A stretch of DNA of 64,000 nt from Mesodorylaimus sp. YZB2_4 (Eukaryota > Nematoda > Enoplea > Dorylaimida > Dorylaimidae). Of this stretch, positions 43,762 to 55,462 are shown one piece after another. The notes beneath the pieces are model-generated. The model was not told where the DNA came from and did no database searches. It saw nothing but the letters and a program-made list of their open reading frames with translations. The stretch spans positions 124,001 to 188,000 of the forward strand of contig JASANH010000882.1 in NCBI GenBank assembly GCA_030248295.1. Reading direction: 5' to 3'. A program made the position numbers and the translations under genes. Every line of letters starts with the position of its first letter. The first letter of the stretch is position 1.

Positions 43762-45308
43762 TCTTCCAAAGATTCAGGGGGACTGACGCCTGACTGTACC
43801 CTGCCTTCTCCTCATATAGTAACCTGTCAACAAAGATGTGTGGACAACACCCTAGGCGAAACGAACGCTTAGCGGATGCCCGGACTGAAATCATCTGAAA
43901 TAATTACTTTAATTACTCGGCTCTAAGACGCCGGCCCAGATGGGACGCACCCATCAATTATTCGCATGTGACCAGCACGAGAACTTGCACGCGAGCAGGT
44001 TCAGAGTGCTGCCAAGTAGGATGTGCAGAGTGCACCTTGATTGGCAGGATAGGCAGGTCGTCTGATGCTCGTTTGTCTGGAGATCTTGCCCGACAGTCAG
44101 ATGCCAACTTTCTGCATCTCGCAGAGTACAAATCGGAGATTGGCAGCTCTATCCAACACTGTGTGCGCATTAGCCTCAAACACGCGAGAATGCTAGATTT
44201 TGTGAGTGTCTTTCACGCCGAGCTCCAATTCTTACCAGTAGTTCATTTGCTGGCGAGTGTTCGACTCACTGTCAGGTGAATCCTTCCGTGCACTGGCCCC
44301 ACCTCGCCCTGACATGCACTAGGCATTCGCTGGTTAAACGCAGATCAGGAGAGCGAAATCATTCTGGTCTGCATGGCACGCTGAATAGTCGATCTCCTTG
44401 TCGTGCAAGACCTTATCGTGCCCGCTGAACATCCGTCCGAACTCGTCCGCGACAAATTATCTTGATGACGCAAGTAATAGATTCTGGATGAGCCACACCC
44501 CGATTGCACGGTGCCAGTCAATGCAGCTCACTAATTTTTGACAGAAATTTCGATGCGCTCCGACGATGTTTGTCGCTTATTCTCGCATTGATGATAAAGT
44601 ATACAACAAATAGGATATCATATCCTATTTCCGTGCCAGCCTGCGCGTATCTGAACACCGGGGCGTCAAAGGTGCGTACAGCACAACATCTGCGTTTGCA
44701 CTCATTCTCTTGCTCTCGTAATTTATATTGATGAACAGGTCACCGAACATGGCAAGTCATCGTGCGATGGTCGGGTACACCTGAATTACTCGAACTCTCC
44801 AATAAATTCAGGTGCCTTAATTCCCCCTGTCCATTCCTAATGCTTTTTCAGACGATCGATCGTGAGCACAAGTCAATGCAAGAAGAGAAAGAGCAGGCAG
44901 AGCACCAAGTATAAGGGGCCAATGCACCAATCGACAAGATCTAAACTTTGGTTTGTGCGTGTTTCGAAATATCGCAAGCAATGCCTGCCGCAAGTCAAGA
45001 TGCCACGTATGTAGCGCACGCTTTTGCTCTGCATACCAAAAGAATCGGCACACATTGTATGCAGCAATATAAACTAGTTCACAAGCCTCGTACAACGCTA
45101 AACTTAAATTTCCTGCTGTAACCCGGACGGTTTGAAACTGATTAAATGTGCCTTGGAGTACTTCAACGCCTGTGTAAGCGTTAATTGAAAGAAACTTTAT
45201 TGGTTTTCGATATTCTCCCTGGATTAATACCCTAATTTAGTGTAATTTCGAGTAACAAAAATCAAAATCGTCATCCTAACACACGCAATAGGTTGACTGT
45301 GGGACTCT

Positions 45309-45480
45309 TTATCTATGACAAACTGTTATAAGCAATTCAATTTTAGCGGGAAATTAAAATCTGGCGGTGTTCCAGTCCTGTGAAACGATCAAAACAACAG
45401 TTGGCCTTTCCTTTCCATGATTATTCCATCCCACTTTTTAAGCTGCTGTTGCTTAAAGCTGCTCTTCACACTAGAGCATT
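45309..45480. other. Junction between the inverted arm and the copy 7 unit
   Basis: Unique-looking AT-rich sequence between the end of the duplicated arm and the start of the 3' flank shared with 11660-12012. Confidence 0.4.
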
Positions 45481-47370
45481 GATATGAACACTCCAGTCCG
45501 GCATCTCGCGCACTTTGATGCTTTTTGCACATTCATTTAGTTTCTCTGCCAAAAGGTTGTCTTTACAATAACCTTAAATTTTTCTGTGTGCACCTAATTT
45601 CCACTGCGGTGTGACTGTCAGCCCGTGATGGCCTTTGTTCTGAGAGTGCGAACTAAACATAGTTTTGTGAAAGAAGCTGTCAAGGGCACCAGAAGAAAAG
45701 GTGAATGTAGACAGTGTGGTTTTACTTCCAAAGTGCAGTATAGGACATGAACATTCATTGAAGTAGTTCCCAGAAGGAGTGCTCACCTTCTCCTCACCAA
45801 TAATCTGTCACAAACATTTCAGTGAGTGCCTTCTCTCGCGACGGTGGTGAGTGGACGTTGAACACGTCAGTCATTTCGCCGTCGGGTAAAATGCAAGCCG
45901 GAACCCATCCAAAACGCAAACACTGACCAGCCACTTCCCGGACCACTTTTTCACGAATTGTACATTCGGACCGTTCATTGGTGCCCACATTCTCCGAGAC
46001 AGAACGTGGGCATTGTGGGCTGAACGGATCCATGGAGGATGGATCGCTTGAAATGCAAACAGAACGCCCGCCGAGCAGGGTTGTGCAGGAGCCGTTGACA
46101 ATGCGCACATGCGACACGACCATGGTGCAATTCTTTGGGGGCGTCGATTGGTTCCATCGATTAGCAATCGCTTGGTCGCCCTGGATCGATAGACCGCCAG
46201 GGCTCAAAGCCATCGCAAAAAATAGGACTGTGAACGAAGCCATAGCCAGAGGTTTAGGGAGACTGGGGCCTGACCGTACCTGGTTTCTCCTAATATAGTA
46301 TCTCGTCAACAAAGATGTGCATAGCACCGGAGGTGAAACTGACGCATTGCGGACGTTTGGGCAGAGATCATCCAAGATAATTACCATGATGACTCGAATC
46401 AAAGAGGAGGGCCTGAATGAGCCTCGCCCATCAACAAATGTAACGCGGTCGGAGTAGGCGTGCTGTAATTTTGAAAGCAAAGGCCTGGCTAAAAAGTGCT
46501 GGTACGCACGCGCATTGGCGGAAAGGTGTTGTTGGGTGAGTGCGTTTCACCAGTCTTTGGCTACTGGATCCTGGGATTGGAATGAGTTCACATGGCGAAG
46601 CGTAAGCTACCTTACGTTCTGCAAACGGGTCTTGGCGGAGGAGGTCCACGAGGGTGGAAGAATGGGGGCGCGTGTCACCTACTGACTGACACTAAGGTGC
46701 CGAATAGTCATGGGTCATTGGAATATTGAATATTATTCGAAGGTTAGATGAGCCTCACTCCATCAATAAGTGGCGCACGATCGCCGACGCGTACTGTAAA
46801 ACACTGATACAAAAGAGAAAATCACTGTAGTCCAAAAATGCCTCAATAATCAAAAGTGGACAATTATCTTCCCCTACACTAAAATGTGAAGGCGTGGCCA
46901 ACGCTTGTTCGACGCCCAGACCAAACTGCTTGGATTGTGGGCATTACCATAATGACTCGAGTCAAAGATTCTAGTCCAGATGGCCCGCCCCAATTACGCC
47001 CTTTCTCGTAGCAACGTCTGCGCATAATTTAGCCGTAGTTTCTCGAAGATTTAGAAACTTTGATGTGTTCGACGATGTACGCCTGAAATTCCAGCTGCGA
47101 TGATGAAGCATGCAAGGCAGGAGGCTATTATGTGCTAATTGCACACGGCGAAGGTCGAACGTACGAGCAGACAGCCGTATAATCTGTGCACACGCATCTC
47201 GTTATCGTGCCTGTAGTTTCATCCGAGAAGCATACCTTGCCTAGGCCTCGGAGGAAGGACATGAGCGGCCCAAATCGCCTTCAGCCATCTCTGTGCCCGT
47301 TGGAGTGTTGCTGATCACATGCTCAAACCGATGCAAAAACAGAGGCTGCACGCCGTCGTCGAAGCGAAGC
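45480..47370 (-). repeat. Inverted unit carrying frameshifted copy 7
   Basis: Matches 11660-13580 in the same orientation, and 3890-5760 inverted. It includes the 3' flank, the broken gene, the core promoter and two conserved upstream blocks (about 46440-46370 and 47000-46880). Confidence 0.75.
45794..46243 (-). pseudogene. Cysteine-rich protein, copy 7, frameshifted at the last cysteine
   Basis: The frame starts at 46243 on the minus strand and follows copy 2 for about 131 codons. A single base is missing near 45849 compared with the other copies. The eighth cysteine is lost and the last residues are replaced by an unrelated tail ending at 45794, beyond the ancestral stop at 45819. Seven cysteines remain, so one would be unpaired. 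The core promoter is present. It could still be expressed as an altered protein, but I treat it as a pseudogene. Confidence 0.75.
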
Positions 47371-48614
47371 TTTAGCACATGGAGTATCCTGTACAGTGTA
47401 GTACTGCGACAAACTGAAAAGTTGGAAATTCGCAGACCGCAAAAAATTTTAAGTCAGACCTAAAGTGTGTAGAATTCATTGTAAATGAAAATACAGATTA
47501 AAGTAATGTACGTATAAACCATATTTTTATCATTCAGTCTGTAAGCGGCAAGGTATTTCCCTTGTCTCTCCACTCGGAACAATTTGGTGGTGCTGGGCGG
47601 GTCACCAACCTGTGGAGCAAGACCAAGGATGAGCACCTCCGTCATCAGGTTGCGTGGCGTTCACCTAACCCACTTGGCTAGGACCTAACGGGCTCGTAAA
47701 AAATCCGTACAAAGTAAAACCGCTTTACTTACGGCTTGACCCAAGCAGGCACTTCACACTTAACAACCTAGGAGAGGGCCCAGAAAATTCTGACTGGACT
47801 ACTGTTCTTTTCACTTCCCTCATATGGTCTTATTGTGAAGAGTGCCTTTGAATAAGTTGGCCCCAAGATTCCCCAAGATTGCGCGTGTACAAGTTCTGGA
47901 AGGTTGATCTCCATCTTAGAAAACTTATGCAGTTCATTATGTTCGAGCTAAGGGAGTTCCAAGAATGACTACTTATTCAGGACATCATTCAAAGGTTTCA
48001 GAATGGATTGCTAGCTGAAAGGCGAGAAGAATCTGGTTTTTTTGCCGGAAGCCCGCTGACGATAAGACGAAACTGAAGTCAGTTGTCAAGGGAGTTGATC
48101 ACAGTAATCGTTTGTCCCTACATCAAGCTGATCTAGACTCAAAATTTCGGCAAGATTTCTGGCCCAAGTATCGACCAAGAAGACGGAGATCGAGTCTACA
48201 AAGAGTAAAATCATTCCTTGCCACGCAACTGATCAATTAACATTTCAAAAAAAAATGCGGCTGTCTGATGAGAAAATTCGGCAATATGGTGTTCACCCTT
48301 GATAACGAGCCCAACCTTGCCAGGAATGGTTGGTTTACACTTTTAACGCTGCTGCAACATCAAAAGGGGCGAAGATTCACAACGGAGAAGATATTCGAAG
48401 GACAGGCCATTCGTATCAAGTATTGGCCCAGCAAGGTCGATCAAACAGTTGTACACGCTCACTTTGAGTACCCAGTTTCGGACTGACATTGTTAGCTACC
48501 TGGGAGTTGATAAGTTTAGAAAATGGCTCTACCCGCGCACTTTTTCCTGCTCTTTTCAATGGTATAATTTTTCCACCATTTCTTCTATTTGAATGAGAAA
48601 AAGAAGGTTTTTGA
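47371..48614. other. Intergenic, no gene recognised
   Basis: Scattered short open frames on the plus strand between 47900 and 48490 read like old coding or transposon remains, with several stops. No domain was recognised. Confidence 0.35.
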
Positions 48615-48760
48615 TTGTGCGGATTTTTCACGAACACTGTTAATGCACCAAACGTTACTTTGCTGCTGCTTAGTGTGGTCCTATGGTCTCTAGGACAAAA
48701 ACTGATTTACGGTCCTTGGCGCAAAGGCGAGCAAAGGAGAAACGCAACCTTTATGAACAC
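48615..48760 (+). pseudogene. Possible HRD1/gp78-like membrane segment fragment
   Basis: A short frame encodes a hydrophobic span followed by GQKLIYGPWRKGEQR. This resembles the second membrane segment of HRD1 and gp78/AMFR ligases, which end in a Q-K-x-x-F-G-P-L-R-x-x-E pattern. The neighbouring exons of those genes were not found, and the frame then runs into unrelated sequence. It could be a decayed paralog exon or coincidence. Confidence 0.25.
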
Positions 48761-48815
48761 GGCAACCAAGCATCTAAAGTTTTACCCACGACGTGAACCA
48801 GGGACGTGCCAATAA

Positions 48816-49630
48816 TCAACACAGTGGTCAGCTTCCTGGTAGGAATACAAAAACGTGATAAATATGGCCATCCACTAACAACGCAGAGATTATGCGATAG
48901 CCTGTCGATTCCATGCAGCCTGTTACTGTATTTCACCATGTAACGTTGCCCTGTTTCATGCAGGTCTCCAAATGGCACCTTTTTTGGATGACCATACCCA
49001 CCACTGACTGGTGCGCACGCATGCACTAGCACCCGAGCGAGTCCTCTGTCCGAGTGGGTTGTTGTGTGCCATGTTCCGTGTTTGAGGCCGATTCCCGTTG
49101 GTGAATGCTGGCTGCCTGATAAAGCAGTGACAGTGGTTATTCGCTGACTTGAGTGAACATAGCCTTACATCCAGAAAGACGATCGCGTTCACAGGTTCAG
49201 CGGACGCTGATCCTTGGTCCATGGTCGGTGCGTGGCGCTCGTATGTATGCACACCAGACACCCGCCCACCCATCAATATCTTTACAGCCCCGGCTGTACC
49301 CGCGGCCGACTCAGTCCTACAGCATGTAGGTACCTAATGCAGGTAAAGGAACGACTGGTGGCACAGAAACTCGCGACTAAGGGAGTGTGTGGGCGAATAG
49401 CGATTTTCATTTGTGTATACAATATGGGTTTCAATAATTTATTGGAGTGGACGAAACTTTACTTCTCAAAAAAACAAATATGAATTAATCAAGCCCATAG
49501 TGTGGCTTTTATGAAAAGCGGCCAGGTTGACTTCATGTTGCTAGCGGCTTCACGTTGATAGCGACCATTCCTTCGGCTGCTGCTGGTTTACTCAGACTCC
49601 ATGTATGGTTGAGAAAGCCATGATTTGAAA
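48816..49630. other. Intergenic, upstream of the DEG/ENaC gene
   Basis: No exon or repeat could be supported. Confidence 0.4.
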
Positions 49631-52437
49631 ATGTCAGACCAACGCATTGCAGCAATTGAAGCTAAAGTGGGCAAGCTGGCAGACGACGTAGCTGTTCTCA
49701 GGCGGCTCATGACTGGTACAAAAACCGATGAGACTGAATCGATGCAACCAAACAATACCAGTGATCATCAGAATCCCATCAGTGCGAGTGCCAGCCAGCA
49801 AGGTACGGATGGCCTGACGACCTGAGAGCACAGAGTGATAGACAACACTTGATCATGGAGCCTCATCTGGCAGGGGTCTGGCACCCGTCAGGATGATGTT
49901 TGAGCCGCGGATTAGGTTGAAAGATTCGGCTAGCTCCCTGGTTTTTAACCAGCTGAGCTCCATCTATCACTGCCTCTAGTAATAAGGCCCCAGAGATGCG
50001 TGCCTGACTGCAGGGGCACCATCGAAATATATCCGCTTTACTGTTTCACGGAATATTATAGAATCATTCTGGACGATTGGCGGGCAATGTGACAGCAATT
50101 GCTGGGCTGAGAGAATGCATTTCCACCAAACGTTGCCTTCTGCAATGGATATGGATACTCTTATTTTTTGTGGGCCTAGCCGCTACTGTATTTTTTCTGT
50201 ATCAAACGACAAGCGAATTTCTAACCCATCCAACTGCGACTGAGGTAAGGCTCATCGTGTGATAAGTTTACGCGCTATCAAGTATTACCTAAGCCTAAGC
50301 GGATGAATGGTCACAGAACACATGCAGTGGCGGGAATACTCGAGGAAGCGGGCCAGATATCACCGTTTAATGATGGAAGTCTGGGTGGGACACCAGTTGG
50401 GACTGGTAGACTGCTGGAGAGGGATAGTCAAGAATATTGGCGATTGATGGCTGGCCAGCTGTGGCGACTAAAAACACAAGCGCCAAATATCCGTCGGACA
50501 TTTTGCTCATAAGGGACAAACGGCCCCTGTCTACCTATAGAGAGACTGTATAAAGTTTGTTCACTTTTGTGTGATCGCTCGCAACTGTTGACCACATGCC
50601 CATCCGCTGCCAGGATTTTCAAGAATGAGTATGTTCTGTGTTACCAATGAACATTTGCAGAGGTATGGACTAATTGGGAATTTCTCGATTAGTATTGACA
50701 CCAACCTGCAGTCTAGTGCCGAGCCTGTCGGTGCCTCTTGGTGGTCCTCTCATAATTAGTCGGGAGTCAGGCCTCCTTTCTCCCGCCTTATGCCCTTGAA
50801 ATAATAATTTCATTGATCTATGCATCCATGAGAAGTATGTAGGTCTCCTCACATTCAGTAGGTACTTCTGGACCGACGACATAACGTGTTTAATTTGACA
50901 GCGGAAAAGCATGCTGAATGCAAAACCCTCTTCAAACGAGGAAAGTTCTGAACTGAACAGACTCGCATCACAGTCCCAGTTGTATAGTCATGCCAAATTT
51001 TGTGTGCAATCTGTTTCCGGTGTTATGGCCCATAGCTGCTTGTGAGTATGGCGTCATAACAACTTTTTGAATGACTTAAATTGGCATGGCTTTTATGCAC
51101 TGGGGCCGAACCACGAAACTGGTCGAGAACCCTGAGCGTGCTAGCCACTTTAGTTTCGGTACGGACACCAAAGCTCCAAATCTGACCACGAAAATACCTT
51201 CATACATATAAGAGAGTAGTTAAGCAAAGAAAGTGTCCTCGACAAATAACTGACATTCTTCTTTCAGATCACCCTAAGACCACAGGAATCGTACGAGCTC
51301 CCACCCATTGCCCTGTGCCCATCGCCATGGCTAGATATGCAGCAAGCCAAGTCCCTCGGTCTGTCTTCTGATGCCGTCCTGTACTCCCTCGGATACCGCG
51401 TATTCGTCTCATTACCTATAACCAATATCACCCAAGCCCGGTCTGAGTTCATCGATTTTTTTCGTTCCCGCAATTTCACGTCCTTACTTGATTATTACAA
51501 AGCAATTTCAGTCGATATTCCAGTCACTTATTCCAGAGATGAATTCGAAAATGAAACCACAGCCATTTATTTAGACTCTTTCAAATCCAAGTTTTTGGGC
51601 AAAATTTCTTTGAATTCAGTTACTTGTTATTTATTTCAATTGCAAACGGGTGACGTAGCGTGGCACGGGTGGGTCACCATAGCTGGCAAAATAGTAGATA
51701 AGACCGGTGGATATCACGGGAGTCCGTTTGGCTGGTGGTTGCAGCTCAGTCTCGATCCCAATGTCCTTCTGGTGCTTGATTCTGGTACTCACCTGAATTC
51801 ATTTACACGAAGTCGGATCCTAATCCTAGCTAAGAGGTTCGTCACATTGCATAAGCCTCATGCACCCTGCGTTGATGGAAATAAGGAGCCCGACTATTCG
51901 ATGACTTCATGCGAGATGAAATGCAATGCCGAGGTGTTTGAGCGGGTTCTAAAATGCAAAGATTTTCGATTCTCCTTGGCGAGCGAGAAAGGAGATCCGC
52001 TCGAGTACTGCCATCATTTGATCCCCAGTCCGGGCACCAACTGGACAATCACCCAGGCATATCGATCTGGCGACATGATCTCAGTTCGAGCGCAGGCTCG
52101 AAAGGAATGCCGTAGGAAATGCCCGCCTAGGTGTGATCGAATGCTGCATTATTCCACTTTGGAATGGCAAAGAGTCATATCAAATAAAGAAAAATATGAG
52201 CAATTTACCAACGAAAATACTTCTTATGTAGAAATTATTGTGGATCACAATTCGATTCGTGAAGGCGGCATTCTTACTTTGCAAGAAACGAGTGCTTACA
52301 CTTTTACAGAAATGGTAAGCAACATTGGCGGAATGCTGGGACTGTTCCTCGGAGGCACTGTTATGACAATGTTTCAACTGATCCTATTCTGTGTGAACTA
52401 CTGGTTGAATCGAAGGCAACGGACTGAAGTTCATTGA
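49631..52437 (+). CDS. DEG/ENaC sodium channel subunit (pickpocket-like)
   Basis: Three exons: 49631-49802, 50096-50244 and 51268-52437, with phases 1 and 0, giving 496 residues. DEG/ENaC subunits form trimeric amiloride-sensitive cation channels in the plasma membrane. Residues 1-30 are a short heptad-like coiled coil. TM1 is about 75-95. The family's post-TM1 segment appears as LPPIALCP near 120. The extracellular domain has the expected Cys pairs, including YSMTSCEMKCNAE and a CRRKCPPRC segment. TM2 is about 455-483 and includes GGMLGLFLGGTVMT. Two oddities: the conserved His-Gly gating motif before TM1 is Ala-Gly (IAGLREC), and the selectivity filter G-x-S reads G-G-T. Exon 1 was chosen because its donor phase fits the ACAG acceptor at 50095. 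Confidence 0.85.
49862..49995 (+). repeat. Dispersed repeat in DEG/ENaC intron 1
   Basis: Contains CCCGTCAGGATGATGTTTGA and is related to 40362-40510. Confidence 0.6.
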
Positions 52438-52950
52438 AAGACAGCCGATACGCAATTACTAGAATGTTGCACCGAGGTGGTTAATGCGTTTGCACTGAAT
52501 TTTAGGGTACACATCGTCCTCATTCTGCACTATTTGTCCGCCCAGTTGATGCTTGGTGCGCTCACTAAGTGGCGCTAGAGGCATGCTCTTTGCCGCCAGC
52601 AGCAGGAGTAAACCCAGTTCAGTACTGTGCATTTCTACAGCACCGTGCGAGTATGAATCACATGAAAATGCAGCAACTATATTGCAAGAGTCGAAAACAT
52701 TCGCTGAGCAAAAGACCTTTCTATGTGAAGAGTAGCAGCTTTAGAGATCACATCACTCTAATGTTTCAGCCACTGAGCTCACCTTGTGCTAGATGGATTG
52801 AGGATTGAGCTATGGATTGAGCAGAAGCTTTGCTGGTCAGTCTATACAGTCTATGTATGGGAAGGTTATTGACCGCCCAAGTAAAAGACTCTGGTAGGAT
52901 TGCAACCCCCTCAACTGCTTGATCTCTTTCTAATTTGACTGCTTAGATGG
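52438..52950. other. 3' flank of the DEG/ENaC gene
   Basis: No further gene or clear polyadenylation signal was found. Confidence 0.35.
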
Positions 52951-53826
52951 CCTGTATTGTGAATCACGGGCAATTGTTCTCCAGGGCAATTGTTCCCCGG
53001 GCGATTCTTCGCTGAGTAACTTTGTAAGGATTCTATTTTATGCGAAGATAAGGCAACACCCTAGGATTTAAAATTGTCGACAGAAAACCCTGATCCTTTT
53101 ACTGAAAACACAAATCATGTCGGCAATACATTTAGAAAAACTAGTACCATCATCCGGGGTGACTTTGCCTGATTTTTAGGGGCAAGCTCATGATTTCCTA
53201 ATCCCATTGCTGATTGGCTGATAGGCGCTCTGTGTCTTTAACTTAAAATAGCAATAATTCTAGCCAGCCATCCGGCCATTGATTTTGCTTTAATCAATTG
53301 CTGACCACGGCCACCAGGATTGCTGATCTAGTAATCCTCTTCCTCTTCGATGCGCAACAAACGCCGAACCCAGCCGTTTCTTTTCTCTGATTTGCCTGAC
53401 CCGATTTTTAAAAAACCAAAGACATCAGTAAAATTTAGCGAATACTTTGTATCTTGGCCTTAGGAGTGACCTTAGGAGTAGCTCAAGAAGAAGTAAAATG
53501 CCTGGAACAGTACCCTTCTGTCGCAGTGAAAGAGACTAGAGGATGCGATAGCAGGTGCTCCGCTATGCTTTGACTAGCCCATAATCCTAAGCTCCAAGTA
53601 CATGTGGGGACAAGTACCTATGAAAAGAACGATAGCAGCGTCTTGCAAAAGGCAGTGTTCTGCATATACGATAAAGGTCACGAAATAACTTCCTCCCATT
53701 GACCAAAAATGCCCTGCCATGGCGAACAATAAGCCCAGGCGAACAATCGCCCAGCGAACAACTGGCCGCGAACAATTGCCCGGCGAACAATTGCTGGCGA
53801 ACAATTGCCCGGGTACCCTGTATTGT
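52951..53826. mobile_element. Element with repetitive inverted ends (GGGCAATTGTTCG)
   Basis: 52968-53013 holds three head-to-tail GGGCAATTGTTC-type motifs. 53721-53812 holds about six GCGAACAATTGCCC motifs, the reverse complement. CCTGTATTGT is present just outside both ends (52951-52960 and 53817-53826) and could be a target-site duplication. The interior has no recognisable protein. This looks like a foldback-type DNA element. Confidence 0.5.
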
Positions 53827-54676
53827 ACAGCTGCGCAACCAACTTGTGAAGTCATTTCACTGACGACTTTATGCGGTGTGGTAGCCGTTCTCCATAGGCC
53901 CTAGGGTTTTATTACCTGCTTGCTATTGTAATAGGCGTGGATACACTTATCTGCACCTATCAGTGCACTGGGTCAGGGAGCTGGTCTGCCTCTCCTATGT
54001 CAGGGCCAGACACGAGACCGAGAGTGATATCGAGGCCGAGTGACTGGTTTGGTTTGCAGGAACTGGGCGGCGACTGGTACTGAGTTCCTGGTCTGAATTG
54101 CACCCTGGGAAACTCGGTCTCAGGACCATCAGAACCTCCGCCAGGATCGACACGTGCGGCCGCCATCCGAGTTGTGAGCCGAAACGGCCCTTGTGTGTAG
54201 TTGGGAAACAAACGATACACGAGGCGTCGTGGGCTGCGTGGGTTCGTACCTGTGACTAAGGCCGTCCAGGCTTGTCCTAGTTCGTCCTGGGATAGGCCAT
54301 AAGGATTTCACTATAACGGATGTTCGTAAAAATCCGCACAATCTAAAACAATGCTTTTCTCACTCAAATAGAAGAAATGGTGGAATGGAAATTACGAACA
54401 CCCGCTACTACACAGTGTTCTACTGTATGATCATCGGTATCTTTTCATAATTTACCTCCTGTTCCTGCTCTCGCAAGAAAACTTTATTAGTTTTAAACAA
54501 ATATTCGCGCGCATTTTTTCTAGTTTCCACTTTCATGGTTTAGTTTGTACGTAGATTGTACGAGTATGATGGATGTGGAAGAATGAAAATTCCAGAACTA
54601 ACGATAAGCTTAAGACCAAGCTGGAGTGACGAGATCATTTTACGACTGACTCTGCTGGCCCGGCTGACAGTTTACC
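53827..54676. other. Intergenic, no gene recognised
   Basis: A GC-richer stretch at 53960-54300 has short open frames without domains. Confidence 0.35.
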
Positions 54677-54846
54677 GGCCTCGTGGCCTGGTGGGTTAGG
54701 CGTCTGCCTCTCACGCCAGGTGCGCAGTTACGGGCGAGTGTTCGACTCGCGGGCCGGTAAATCATTTCGTGTAAAATGTGTCCCTTCACCCTCGAGTGCG
54801 CATAAGCGTTTGGTGATGCGGTAAAGCATGAACATGAACATGAACA
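54677..54846 (+). mobile_element. tRNA-derived SINE, copy 2
   Basis: Starts GGCCTCGTGGCCTGGTGGG, giving an A-box-like region, then the B-box-like GTTCGACTC at 54740-54748, a body CCCTTCACCCTCGAGTGCGC, and a tail of repeated GAACAT. The order A box, B box, unrelated body and short tandem tail is that of tRNA-derived SINEs. Confidence 0.75.
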
Positions 54847-55412
54847 GTATTGCGCTGAATATTGTATCCTACATTCTCGCAATGACTTGACGGTCGATGA
54901 ATAAACATACGGCAGGGCACTAAAGTTGGATCTTCTGTCTGCTCAATTTTGCCTGATTAAACACGAGCTCGCACGCCAATATAATGTTGGACGAGTACGA
55001 ATTTAGTACGTTTCCTTTCCCAGTATAGCTTTTCACTTCGGTGTTATGGGTGTTGTGGTTTGGGCAAGCGTGACAGCTCTTGTTCGCTCTCGTACCGGCG
55101 GGTGTGGGCTGATCTTACAAGCGAGCGGTCCAAGGTCTTCAATAGCTCAAGCCTGGTAGAAAGGCTTACTCCTGCAGAGAATCGATCACTGAGACCCCGG
55201 TTCCTCAACAAACCCCTCAGGCGTGTTTGCCGCGCCTCCCAAGGGTGCCTGCAACTGCTCTGTGCAATGATACACTAGCCTGGCTGCTGGTCGAATGCAC
55301 CCGGTCCTAAGATGCCTACGCTGACGCACAGTTCCACTGTCGATGGCGCAGTAAAGACTTCTGTCAACACCAGAGGATCCTTCACGAAGCCCAACAAAGC
55401 ACGACGTCTCAA

Positions 55413-55462
55413 CTGTGGGTAAGATCTAGGACTGTTGAGACAGTCCTAGATCTTACCCACAG
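55413..55462. repeat. Perfect 22-bp inverted repeat with 6-bp loop
   Basis: The left arm starts CTGTGGGTAAGATC and the right arm is its exact reverse complement ending GATCTTACCCACAG, around a TTGAGA loop. An uninterrupted 22-bp match by chance is very unlikely. Confidence 0.9.

Larger units (their letters stand above)
40160..45308 (-). repeat. Right arm of the long inverted segmental duplication
   Basis: The reverse complement of about 1-4740. It contains cysteine-rich copy 6, its flanks, and the upstream part of a copy 2-type unit that stops at about 40160 before reaching a gene. A dispersed element occupies 40340-40520. Identity in the gene 1/gene 6 part looks very high, with only a few substitutions in 438 bp of coding sequence. 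Confidence 0.9.
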
